64,000 bases of DNA. Origin: Puffinus mauretanicus (taxonomy: Eukaryota; Chordata; Aves; Procellariiformes; Procellariidae). Positions 13,114 to 24,465 of the stretch are shown one piece after another. Location of the stretch: positions 2,108,001 to 2,172,000 of the forward strand of contig JAJKFH010001480.1 in NCBI GenBank assembly GCA_023333565.1. The letters run 5' to 3'. The notes under the pieces were generated by a model. That model was not told the origin of the DNA. It did not search any database and saw only the letters and a list, made by a program, of their open reading frames with translations. Made by a program: the position numbers and the translations under genes. The stretch's first letter is position 1. Every line of letters starts with the position of its first letter.

Positions 13114-15745
13114 TCCAAATATTACCTGTAGTCGAATGGAAAAAAGCAAACATTACAAAGGGACTTTGAAAAGGTGTATGCAGACTGTTCCCTTGGAAGA
13201 GAGAGTTTGAAGAGACCTTGTAACAGATGCTCTACAAACATACCAAGCCGCACACCGTGTAACAACTTACTTCATGAATTTCTGTGTGGTAGGGCAGGTG
13301 CATCATAAGCTCCATGTTGCTGACACAGAAGCTTAAACCCAAAGCAACATCACATTCAGATAGTGGTCAAAGAGGAGCAGCTACAATTTGAATACATTTT
13401 GCTCTTCATATTTCTCATTTTGTACTTTGCCAGAGACAGCCTCTCCAATACAGAAATTCAAACCAGCTCAGAATCCTATGAAATCCCAGCATCACTGGAA
13501 AGACATGAGGTTTCAATTATTTTTGCCTAAATCACAGTTTGTCTTTTTGTTCCTAGGTTATTGGCAACCTCATAAGTGATGATCCAGTCGCTGAACACTG
13601 CAATAACAAAAATCCCTTGCAGTAAGAACCAGGTTTTCTTCCAATAAAAGTAGGGAGCACTGTTGCCTGGCTGGTGATGCCAAACAGCAGAAAGTGCTGA
13701 TCAGCTGTTCCCAAAGAGAAGTGCTGGGACCCTTTGCTGGGTTGATTGTCCTCTCCTTGTGCGTCCTTTGCAAGCCTCAGGCTGATGTGGGCACTGCTAG
13801 ACTGTCTCTGTCTTTGGGTCTGTCATGATGGTCAGTTAACTTCTCCGTCTTCGGGTCCCGTCATGATGGTCAGTTAACTTCTCATTAGAGAGCCCTCTCA
13901 GAACCGTTCACACTGAAGGTTGCACGGAAGGTGACCTCAGCTCAAACACAGACAACACTGCTTCTGATGAAGCAGCACTTTCTTCTCACTTAAGTGGCCG
14001 AATCCTAACCACTTCATTCCATAAAATAAAATAAGTGTTACATGGAAACCTGGCACCCTGCAGGTCATCTATTTCTAGAAAGCCACATTTGAAAAACAGA
14101 GTCTTAAAGAAAAAAGTAGAGAGAAAACTATCGAGATATCCTACACAAAGTACTGAATATTTACATAACAGATCGATAAGAAAGGCAATATACAATGAAC
14201 TCTGAAGACCTGAACTCTCAGTGCTGATGACAAGGAGCCAGAAGGATGCTGAGATGGCTCCAATCTTTATATCCCTGGCTGGGAGCAGAAGAACATCCTG
14301 AGAACGTGGCCCAACAGGTACAGCAACCCAGGAGTTGCTAGAGCATGAGAACTATGTGTGGGTTTGTCACTAATCCGGTGAAAAACAACTTCCAACCAGA
14401 AGGAAAAAAAAAACAACGTTGATTTTCTTTTTAGCAACAGCAATTTTTCAAGCCAGGTGACTAGACAGAGACTAGGTGACTTCAGTGCAGTCACCCAGAC
14501 AAGGGTCTGATGTTCAGTGGGGCTGTGCGCCAGGCATCTCGTTCCCAGCAGCAGGAAAGGGCAGGTGCCTTGGACCCATGGGTAGTTGCAACCTGCAGTG
14601 ATGGGACTGGTGATACCTTTAGGTGTGCAAGGTGTAGGTGAGAGAAACTGAGGTTGTGGTTAGTGCTGTGGGATCCAAGAGACATGTTCAGTTCTCAGCA
14701 TCACCACTTAACGTGGTTTGATCTCTGCCTTGTATGTTGCAACCTTTTTCCTATTCACCCACCTCGCCTATTTAGGCTATGGCAGGAATTGCTGTTGCGA
14801 GTCCCATGCCCAGTGCTATTCCACTGTTGCCTAGGGCCTCTAATAACAGAAAATAATAACAATCATAATCTTGGAAACCAGAGTTTGGAAAAAAAATGGA
14901 TTTGCAGAGATGCATTGGTCAGCTTTTTACTTTCTCTGTGAGTGCAGCTCCCTCAGTGCTGGCACCAATTCCACGTTTGCCCCGGTTGGTCGGAGACAGA
15001 ACTTTGTGTATAAAAAAGGGAGGTTTTCGCATAACTCTCTTTTTTTGTATAAGTAAAGTTTAAAAAATTTTAAAAACCGTCAGAGGGAAAAAAAAGAAAG
15101 AGGAAGAAGAACTTAGTCACCAGGATATGAAAAACTGCTTTTTCTAGACATCCTGGTTGACTTCCAAGCTGCATCTGACAGCTAGAGAAGCGCAGTCCAT
15201 CATGGCTTTTTCCATTTCCAATCCTTTCCCTGAAGCCCTTCATTTCTGTAAAACATTCCCTCTCAGTGTCCCCCACACTTCATCCCACTCATGACTGGCT
15301 TAAGTGATGCATCTGAAAGATCTGAGCTGTGTGAAACACAGCTTTGTACAAGTCCGACACCAGGGACAGATGGAGGGACTCAAACAACCCTTTTTTTCTG
15401 CAGGTGTGGTAATTTGGGAAACTCACAGATGCTGAATCTGTCACACCAGATCCATTAGTCTCTGCACAGAGTACTGAGTATGCTTGTGTGTGCACATGGT
15501 CATGTAGAAACATATGCACATACAGGAGAAAAATTAGGAAAAATTGTAGAGCTTTCCTTTCCATTAACCTGATCTTTCAGCTATACCTTACTAACCTGAG
15601 AGGAGTGGACACCCTACAGCTTATAGAAAGACCAGCTTTAAGTGGGGGATTTATTTTCCTCTTAAAAACAATATATTTTTTATTAATTTATCCTGTATGT
15701 TCTAGCTTTAGTAATAGCCTGTACCATGTCAGGCTTTAGTGAAGA
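13114..15745. other. Gene-free intergenic DNA
   Basis: No gene is recognised. The main visible structure is a 37-bp tandem duplication at 13810-13883. The rest is moderately AT-rich sequence with short chance reading frames and small A-rich runs (about 14400 and 15090). Confidence 0.65.
13810..13883. repeat. 37-bp tandem duplication
   Basis: Two adjacent units of 36 and 37 bp share the run GTCATGATGGTCAGTTAACT and differ at a few positions near their starts. The second copy carries two extra CpGs relative to the first. The period fits slippage or a small duplication. Confidence 0.85.
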
Positions 15746-15747
15746 CC

Positions 15748-15945
15748 CCTCATTGGTGTAAGAATTGCTATACTCCATCAAGCCACAATCTGCTTAGTCT
15801 AATATCTTGCTTTCAAGACTAGCCAAGATGGTTCAAAGGAAATCCCTGAAAATCCCAGTGATACTCAAATTATGGAATAACCTGTTTCAAAGATGCCACT
15901 TTCTTTTTAGAAGTTGGCTTATGTCCTTATTCTTTCTGCTCTCCA
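15748..15945 (+). mobile_element. Ancient CR1-superfamily LINE remnant
   Basis: Several blocks match, in order, an old amniote LINE 3' region that I recognise: 'aagaattgctatactccatc', then 'tctaatatcttgc', then 'aaattatggaataacctg', then 'agaagttggcttatgtcc'. Divergence is high, so this is a fossil predating the modern avian CR1 subfamilies. Family assignment is from memory of typical sequence and would be settled by RepeatMasker. Confidence 0.55.
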
Positions 15946-16435
15946 TTTTCAATATTTATGTCAGTAAACAAGGTCAGATCCTCGTTAGTTATCTAAAGGG
16001 AGCATTGCTCCACCAATTCCAGCTGAGATGCATCATTTCGTACCAGATGAAGATGTGTTTCCGTCTCTTTATTGTGCCCATCATTGCCATGATATCAAAG
16101 CATTCTCTTTTGAAACAGTAGGATTTCTTGTTTGGTAAGTTCTGGACACTGCTAATTTAGTAAAGGACTTCATAGATCTGTCTACTGGGCTCTAATTTAT
16201 GAATTATAATAGTTCATTTTAAATGCACCGTAAGTCCTGTGAGTAGTTCATGTACCCCTTCCCAAGAGCTGCCATGCACGGTGCTTGGTAGGCAGTGTAA
16301 CCCTGCTCACATCTGAGATCTCCCCTCGCTGTTCACCTCTTTCTGCAGCATCATCAGTGATGATATTCTACAGCATGGGTTGCAACTGTTTCTCTTTCAG
16401 CCTTTCTAAAATCAGTCATTTTTCCTTTTTCTCCT

Positions 16436-16575
16436 GTTTCTGTCTCTTGGCCCATTTCTAATCCATGACAACACTGTTGTTCTTGTCCCGTGACTGCTTA
16501 TTTTCTTTAATACCCTCTTGTGAGGGATTTTATAAAAGACTTTTTGAAAGCTTTGGTGATCTTCTCCTGAACGGG
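16436..16575. mobile_element. Ancient LINE (CR1/L2-like) remnant
   Basis: The stretch contains the ordered words 'cccatttctaatccatgaca', 'tgactgctta', 'ctcttgtgagggatttt' and 'gactttttgaaagctt'. These correspond to a widespread old amniote LINE segment (the form ending ...GTGAGGGACCTTGTCAAAGG). It is heavily decayed. Orientation relative to the parent element is not certain. Confidence 0.5.
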
Positions 16576-19500
16576 AGGGTATGACATCATTTCAGAGTCC
16601 AACCATTGCCTTCCTCCTGTCTCCCTGCAAAATCTGCCGAGGTGAGAAGGGCGGAGGGGACTGAACAGCCATTGTGTGCGTGCTGGCTGGCACAGCCGCC
16701 TCCATCTGATGGTGCTTTCCGTGGAAATTGTGGCTGCATTCACTTTGGCAGAGTTTTGAGGGCTATTTTTGGAAGGTTTAAGAACCTCCAGGGAGTGACT
16801 TTTATTCATGTAAAGGGTCTTGACTTTAATTTATTAAAGAAATAAAAACATGCCCCTCCTACTTAACTTCAGTTGGCTTTCACAGAGTATGAAGAAGGGG
16901 GATGGCTGAAGCAGAAGCCAGGTGGGTGTGGATCCCTGGTTTGCTGGGATGGCTTTTCTGGACCAGGACAGGATCAAACAGCCTGAGAGGAGATGAATGG
17001 GGGCGAGAGGAGCTGATGCTACCTGTGACCAACGGATTGTCAATCAGTGATGACAGCTTGGGGCAGTGAATAAAAGTCCTTTGGATCTTCCAGAAGACTT
17101 CCCTCCAGGTGAGGGAAGAGGTCAGGAGAAGAGAAGAAGGTTTGGGGGAGAGGTGGACAGAGGACCAAAGAGGGGAGTTGTGGAGTGTTTCCATGCACAC
17201 AAATGCTTCAGCAATAAGCACAGTCACTACCGTGAAGGCAAATCTCGGGGACCTTTAGGCAGTGGAGTGACTATAATCTGCCAATACTCTATATTACAGA
17301 ACATAGATAGACTATGCCGCTGCTACTGTGTAACTCAGGGTGGATGAGTTGTCCAGGTTTTTTAATCTCCTCTACTCAAGTATACTAGGTTATGTGGACA
17401 CATGAACAGAGAGAGAATCTAAGGCATAATTTTGGAGAAAATCAAGCCTTGTTGGCTTTTTAAAAGTGAGCAACCTGTACGTTTAAAAAGCAGGCATTTG
17501 AGAGCATGTGAGATTTTGTTTTGATTCACTGAGGGGTAAATTTACCATTGTTTGGGTTGGAAGAAATTGATTCTAGAGGTTGCGTAAGTTGGAAGCTTTT
17601 TAAATTTGGGACAGCTGAGCTTACCAAAAAATTAACAAATGGCCATAGAATCTGCAATATTGTTGTATTTAAATAACCATTGGTGAGTAGCCTCCAAAAC
17701 CAGGCACATTTTCTCCAAACCATCCTTTCCTTCTCTTCTTATCTTGGAATTCTCCCTTACTTGAAAGTATCTTCTGTGGAGATCCAGGGACTTTCATCTA
17801 CTGCCCTAACTTCTTGCAGCTGAGTCTTTTTGGTCACAGGTGGTGCCATATCTTTTTCAATAAGCTCAAGTGTTGGCATGTAGGAACTGATGCTGCCTTA
17901 TGGAGCTTGGGAAACTTTTGAGCAATTAGAACTAAACATCCTTTGGCCACAGGTGAGAAGGCAGTGTGCAGTAATTGTCTAGCTAGACAAAGTGGGATTG
18001 CTTGAGTGTTATCCAAAAGGTGCATGTCTGAATATAGTGTATTAATGAGACAGTCAAGAAATCCTAATGCCACTGTTTTCCAGGTTAACGGATGTTGGTG
18101 GAGGGGAAAACCTCAGAAAAAACGGGATCAATGAGAGTGAGGGATTCAACTGTCATTTTACTGCTCTAGATGGCCCTTCTATAGTAAACCTAAGCCCCAT
18201 TAGTAGTGAGGTCGTTTTTCACCTGCTCTTTGAACAGCAGATTTCTATCTCCAGCACTGTAAATCTGGTACTTGTCATGAATCATAAAATCTTTTTTTAA
18301 AACTATACAAGAAAAAGAAATGGTCACTCGAGAAACAACTAATCCAATATCATCCCATAAAATGGGTAGACATCTCCTGTAATAAACTTTAATTGAGAAC
18401 TTGTTACCAAAACAGATGCGGTAAGTCATACCTGATGCAGAAAAATGTGTTCTCCTTTCTATCTAAATAGCCTTTTTCTGTGTTGTGGTATTTCCTGACT
18501 GCACCATTTGGCTCATTGCGAGAGCAGAACGATTCAGTGTAGCTGCAAGAGCTCGGAGGCAGGCTCTCTCTTCTATCAACAGGCAACTTGAAGGGTTTGC
18601 CAGATAGATAAGCTGCAGGCGTACTTCTGCCTCAGGATACCAGCACATGTGCCAGCCCAGGTAACAGCAAACTGCAGGATTAAGCTAGGAAATAAACTGT
18701 AAGGTAAATAGATGGAGGTTTTGAACCAAATTAAGAATACATTGTTGAATGCAACCTTTCTTTTTCCTCTTGACTGTTAATAATTTATAGCACCCTGCAC
18801 TAATTTGTTCCTCTTTCAGATTCCCCATTTTCCTCCTTCTCTTTCCCTTTCCAGCAAGTGTTGCTAGCCCCAAAATTTCCAACACTGCCATTATGGCAGT
18901 AACTCCCACCATAGAGGCGCAGACCTCACCTCTACCAATGGCAAGTAATGCAGACCTGAGAGACATTGGTGCTGGTAGGGCAGGAAGGTATTATGAGATT
19001 ATAGCTATACTAGTAATTTAAGCATGTCTGGGTTTAAATAGCTAGACTGATAGACCAACTGGAACAGCACTCCCTGGCTCATGATGCCTCCTGACCAGGT
19101 CCAGGAGCTGTCTGGGAGAATGGTCAAAAGCATGCCTGAAACCATATAACAGTACAGGTGATCATCATTGTCCAGAAGTGTTCCCACCATTTGATTTTCT
19201 AGTACAGCCTTAGCCTGGATATCCTTTGTACTGCATAGCAAATACCAAAAGAAAATTAATTGGTGGTGTGCCGGTCAGGGTGGTCAGTACTGAAGATGCT
19301 GGCATTATCTGCTCTAATACTGCTGGGATGATCAGAGGTATATTTTAATTCTTGATGCTTTGGGGACATGATACCAAAGTCTGGTGGCCACAGCTCAGGT
19401 GAGCTGCAGAGGAAGCTACCAGCTCTTCTCCAAGGCAGGATTGCACCTGAGCTCTCTGAACCAGCACCACGGAAAAGAGAGTAGATCCCTTTCTCCAGCT

Positions 19501-20004
19501 ATGCAAGCAGTCCCTCTTTCCCCATTGTGAAGGTTGTTGCCAGATAATCACGGAGGTTATCTGACAACACCTGCAGCAGAACAGTAGCTGTAGGTAACTG
19601 TGCCATGTTTTCATGGGACTGAGGAAAGATGTATGGATTTTTCCAGCAAAAATGCACTCAGGTGTGCTGACCCAGTGCTTTGTGGTGGTTTTCGGAACGA
19701 CAGCAGCTGAGCACTTTTGCAGGGCAGTGGCATTTCCTTGGATACAGGCAGCACCAGATGCAGACGGGGCCAGTGCACACCAAAGCAAGGCAGGGCTGCA
19801 AGGGATCTATAGGGAGGAAAAGGGGAAAAAAAGGCAGATAAAAGATATATCAATATTACTTTATATTTAGAGATAGTAAAGGCTGTGGAGTGGACAAGAG
19901 GATTAAAAGATAACACTAATGCAAGAATGAATTGGTATAAAATTAGCCATGAATACATGAATGATGGTAATTAAAAGGCTTTAACTTTCAGATGGCAGTG
20001 AGTT
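16576..20004. other. Gene-free intergenic DNA
   Basis: No gene or clear repeat is recognised. Reading frames of up to about 150 codons occur (for example on the minus strand around 19345-19788), but they overlap other open frames on both strands, have no domain signature and lack exon context. Confidence 0.6.
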
Positions 20005-20011
20005 TCTGGTA

Positions 20012-20393
20012 TACGCTTCTAAAGCGTGCAAACTGCTTTAAAATGCAGCTGATTCAGTTTGAGAAAGTGATTGCCTGACGTGACTGTGAGAGCAGGAGAG
20101 CTGCTGCATTACCTCGAGGCTGCAGGCCCAGGAATGGCCCTGTTCAAATGCCAGGATATATGCAATGATATACCTGAGCAAGACTACCTGAAGTCTCTCA
20201 GCCAAAGCAGCTGACAGTCCACTGCTTTGCAGAGACAGCCTTTTCTTACAGGCCAGTTTCTGCTGGCTCAGAAGATAAACAACCATCGTCCATCTGACTC
20301 ACCTTCTAATGGACTTAAGTTATCATACATTATTCCCTACATCTATATATAAGATCAATAAATCTTTGCTTAAGCCCAATTAAAAAAAAAAAA
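20012..20393 (+). mobile_element. Retrocopy-like unit with poly(A) tail
   Basis: A 382-bp block ends in a 12-A run at 20382-20393, preceded about 20 nt upstream by AATAAA (20357-20362). It is flanked by the same 7-mer TCTGGTA at 20005-20011 and 20394-20400. Poly(A) signal, tail and flanking direct repeats together are the hallmark of an inserted reverse transcript, for example a 3'-UTR fragment of an mRNA. I do not recognise the source, no intact reading frame is present, and a 7-bp match could be chance. Such retrocopies are uncommon in birds because CR1 does not use poly(A). Confidence 0.35.
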
Positions 20394-20400
20394 TCTGGTA

Positions 20401-22730
20401 AATTAATGTATGAAAACACCGTTGTAATTTTATTTGATCACTTCTTAAGCTAAAGACAACTGACTGCCGTGCTCTATTGGCACGCAGATGCTAGTCCCAC
20501 GTGTACAACCACAACCAGCTCGGAGCAAGCCAGCTTCATTAAGCCACTCCTTAGTAACTCTAATCCTGATGTTATATATTCCCTCTGGGACCAGCAGGCA
20601 GAACCTGTCCTTTTCCCAGAAGGTCAGTATTTTCTCTCAACTGTTTTCATTTCTACTTTTTAAAGCCTGCATGGGGAAAGGTGAGATTAATGTGGCCTAA
20701 TTCTGTGGCGCTCAATCATAAGCAGTCTTTACTAAAGCTGATGGGAATTGCTTGGGGTTGCAAATGCAGCACTGCACGAGCAAACCTGAGTTTGGGCCGA
20801 AAAACAAGTATCCTAGATCTTCTGCACATGCTTGATCACAGAAGTTCCCTCTGGTCTTAAGGCCTTACCTAAGATCAGAATTGCTCACAAGAAGTTTGTA
20901 GAAGCAAATTTTTAAACTATCTGAAAGCCTGCATTAGTGCAATTCTGCCATTGATGTCATTGATATTTTTTCCACCTGATAGGCATCTGTTTAACCCCCT
21001 CTGTGCCATGCTGCAGGTCTGTGTTTGTAATGTGGAGGTAGGACTGGGAAAATGCGTTCTGGAGCTTCTAACAACTGGAGGCCCTTGGTCTCCTGAGACA
21101 ACAGAAGACCAAGAGTTCTTTGGCATAACTCGTCATTTCCATTCAGTATGCACCAGTATTCCATCCCATGTGCTCAGGACACATTCCCCCTTTCAGGAAT
21201 TGCAGCTGGATCACACACTGGAAGCCACCGTGCCTTAGTGAAATCACCGTTACTCTTCCAGAAACAAATCACGTCATACAAACAGTAACTTTTTTTTAAT
21301 GAACCTTACAAAAAGACCTGGTGAGTTGGTATAACACTCTGTGGAGTGAAGGAAGGCTGTGCTTTGTGATCTGCGATAGGCTGCAAACCAATTAAGAAAA
21401 TTCAACTTTAGGAATGCAATTTGTTAATCTCTTTTCAGATTATCGTCTTGAAAACATCCAAATGAGACCTCACTTGACCTAGATTTAGGTCAACAGAGAG
21501 GTAATTGCTTCAAAAAATACAGTGTCACTAATCTTGTGAGCACGGCAGTACTTTTTAGCAGGTTGCAAACAGCTGGAGAGCCCTTACTAGAAAGCCAAGC
21601 CTGAGTGTGTGCTGTGAACAATAGTGCTGCAGTAAAAACCCGGAGCATCTTCTTGTGATTGTAGTCAATAGTGTAAATTCACGCCATATCAAAACCCCAA
21701 ATTAGACTCAGCACTGTCTGCAAAAATGACTGTGAGTATAGGCGTTGCAGGGGAGACCTGGAGAGGAGGAACCGCTGCACGAACAGGCAGCAGGAACATG
21801 GATGTCTCACCAACACCTTTCCAGGCTGGTCCAAAACTCATCCCATGGGTGTACTGCCCTCTTCCGACATCCCCCACCCGGCCGTGGGCAGGACATAAAC
21901 AGGTGCCAGAAAAATACAGCACAGGGACGACCTCCCAGATGACCAACAAAGTTTGGAAAGGGGAGGGAGGAATCGCAGTGTCCTGCGTATTTTTCCTTCA
22001 AAACATTGTAAAAGTAATACAAGTCCACATGACATACATGTCTTGGTATGTGTTTGCTTTCTTAACAACATGCTCCAGATAGCTGTAGCGCTCCGTGCAC
22101 ACGTAGGGTACGGTTGTCGTGGTAAATGGTGGGTCTTTGGGGTCGAAAAACAGGGTGAATCGGTGGCAAAAGTGCCCTTCTCTCTCCGCGGCAATCTATA
22201 CTGTACACCCGTCTCTGAGCCAGTTTCAACCGGCTTATGTTTCTTTGGTACAATATGCCATTGCTAAGGCAAGAGTGAGTGTATGTGGCATTTTTAATCT
22301 TTTCTGACTGGAAGTTACTCTATGGTTTGTGGCAATATAGTGAGGTGTATCTTCTTAAATAAATTTACCTTTCAGCAGAGGTTCCTGGGAAGGAGGCTTC
22401 CTAAAGGTGCCTTATTTGCTGTAAATGCAGCGCAATGTTTCATCTCCTCTGAATTTTCTGCAGTGTTTTTTGTCTCTGTAATAAAATTCTCCATCGCAGA
22501 TGGGTGAGGGTCTCTTTCTCTCTCGCTGCTTTTTAACCAGCAATTTCATTCAAACTAGTTCAAGCAGCCAGGCAGAAATCTGGATTTCAGCTGACTGGTA
22601 TTTGCATGCAAAACCCAACCGTGTTGTACGACCTGCATTGCGTTGCACACGCTGAGAATCTGGCCCATTTTTGTTGATCTCCCATGAGGAGAGACCAAAC
22701 CATTTCACACAAGGGCCAGGATCACACACT
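20401..22730. other. Gene-free intergenic DNA
   Basis: No gene is recognised. Several overlapping frames of 60-118 codons lie on both strands around 21.7-22.3 kb, which is slightly more GC-rich than its surroundings. None has a recognisable motif, and the overlapping pattern argues for chance. Confidence 0.6.
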
Positions 22731-22800
22731 CCATTTTACAGACAAGGACATGGAGCACAAAGAAGAAAAAAGAAGTGATTTGTCCCAGTACTGGAAGACA
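22731..22800 (-). mobile_element. MIR-like SINE remnant
   Basis: On the plus strand 'ccattttacagacaaggaca' followed by 'tggagcacaaag' and 'gtgatttgtccc' corresponds to the reverse complement of the MIR core and 3' region (CATTTTACAGATGAGGAAAC, then GTGACTTGCCC). MIR elements are very old tRNA-derived SINEs of amniotes. This is a short decayed fragment. Confidence 0.6.
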
Positions 22801-22905
22801 GAAGGAAATTTTTAAAACATTATTTTGTTTGTCTTTCACATGGGATTGCTTTATCTGCTTTACCCTCACATAGTAATGTCAGCAAGGAAGTGATGATTTC
22901 AGGGG

Positions 22906-22940
22906 GATGGAAGATGGAAGGATGGAAGATGGAGGATGAA
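22906..22940. repeat. GGAAGAT-type simple repeat
   Basis: About five imperfect copies of a 6-8 bp GATGGAAG/GATGGAG unit lie in tandem, purine-only apart from the T. It is a simple repeat with no linked gene. Confidence 0.8.
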
Positions 22941-24370
22941 GGTGAGAGCTCTGAGGACTTGTCTCCTCCAAAACCACGAAGCTGGACATCCCCTAACTGT
23001 TAAAGGCAGGCCTACAATTCCCTTTACTTGCATCCGACTGTGGTTGCTCATAAATCCCGTGATAAAATGTCAGAATTTTTGCAGAGAAATACACGATAAT
23101 TTCAAGAAATGTAAATGACTTATGTCAAGTGGAGTTAACTGGGACATGTAATGATAATATTTTTTTATCAGAAAATGCTGATTTGCCAGAAGTAAAACAT
23201 TATACAGGAAAAGCTGCATTCAAAGAGATTTTTCAACGTTTTCAAGAGCATTTTGTAAAAGTTTGAAATTATCGAAATTAAAAGTCTCTGGAGTTTTGAT
23301 GTTCAAAATTCTGGTTCTCCAGCTCAGCACTACTTTGTTTCAAAATAGAACCAAATTAAATTCAAAGCCTTTACTCAGGATGGAAAAAATGCTGCCACAT
23401 CTGGTAACCTATTCTACACAATTTTCATGAGCATCAATTATACCATAAAGCAAAGAAAAGTCAGAGCCTGTAACCAAAATTCATCACTTCTCTGTGTCTT
23501 GGGTAGTCAGTTAAAATAGTGCAAAGTGGGTCTAGGTCTCGTGCATTATTATTTGTTTATTAGTACCATTGTTCAGCAGAGCACCATTATTTAAGTAGAA
23601 ATATGTTTTAAGGAACAGCTGAAGAGAACTGTTTTTCTGCCATCTGGAAAAAATAAAGGAACCTGATTCTAAGACATGTTTGTGACATTTGTAATGTAGA
23701 TATGATGCTGTACGCATGCAGAAAACGTGCAGGTAATGATTTTTCCTTGTGAGCGTATGAGGCATTTTTTTGTGATTTATTGAATTGCTTTTCTGCAAAG
23801 GTAAGGAAAAAAAAATTATGAGGGTCTAAGTAGAGGAGTAAATCTCCCAAAGGTGCTCGCTGCCTCTCGGTGCAGCCCAGCCTCAGTGTTCCACCGAGGT
23901 GGCTTTTTAGCCCTGGAGCGCAGTCGGACGCTGCTAATCCCCCACTCGTGGCAGTCCCACTGCGCTGGCCACCCCACTCCACACCGAGTGGGACGGGGCT
24001 GAGGCCGCAGGAAGGGGGTGCAAGGAAACCAGACCCCTGTTTTCTGGCCATGCTGTTGTCAGTCTGAGTGGACAATGGTTAAAAACCAAAAATAAGCACA
24101 CCACGGGGTATGTAGAGTCACAGCGAGTGGCAAGCTGAGGTAAGACCTGGGCAAGTCTATGAAGAACCTGTTTTTTTCCCTGAATAACCCCAAAATCATC
24201 TTGTCCACCCTGCTGGTATCTTTGCCCGCTGGACAGCTTTAGCAGGTGTTTACTGGGTGCCTTGGAGGCTGCTGACCAAAGCGGTGGTCCTGCTCTCCCT
24301 TCCTGCCCCATCCTCATCTCACCCGGCTTTCTGCAACGAAACACCCGGCTGCAAGAAGAGGCACCCGCGG
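22941..24370. other. Gene-free intergenic DNA
   Basis: AT-rich to about 23.8 kb, then moderately GC-rich (23.85-24.37 kb). Overlapping frames of 65-155 codons occur on both strands in the GC-rich part but have no recognisable domains. No repeat family is recognised. Confidence 0.6.
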
Positions 24371-24465
24371 CGTGCGTGCGCGTGTGTGCGTGCGTGCGCG
24401 TGTGTGCATGCGTGCGTGTGTGTGCATGCGTGCACGTGTGTGCATGCGTGCGCGTGTGTGCATGC
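24371..24465. repeat. 18-bp minisatellite, alternating purine-pyrimidine
   Basis: Five 18-bp units plus 5 bp, consensus CRTGCGTGCGCGTGTGTG. Units 1 and 2 are identical, units 3 to 5 begin CATG, and single changes occur in units 3 and 4. The whole 95 bp alternates pyrimidine and purine without a break, which is the sequence class most prone to left-handed Z-DNA. The apparent Cys/Val/Arg/Ala-rich reading frames across it are a by-product of the repeat. Confidence 0.95.
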
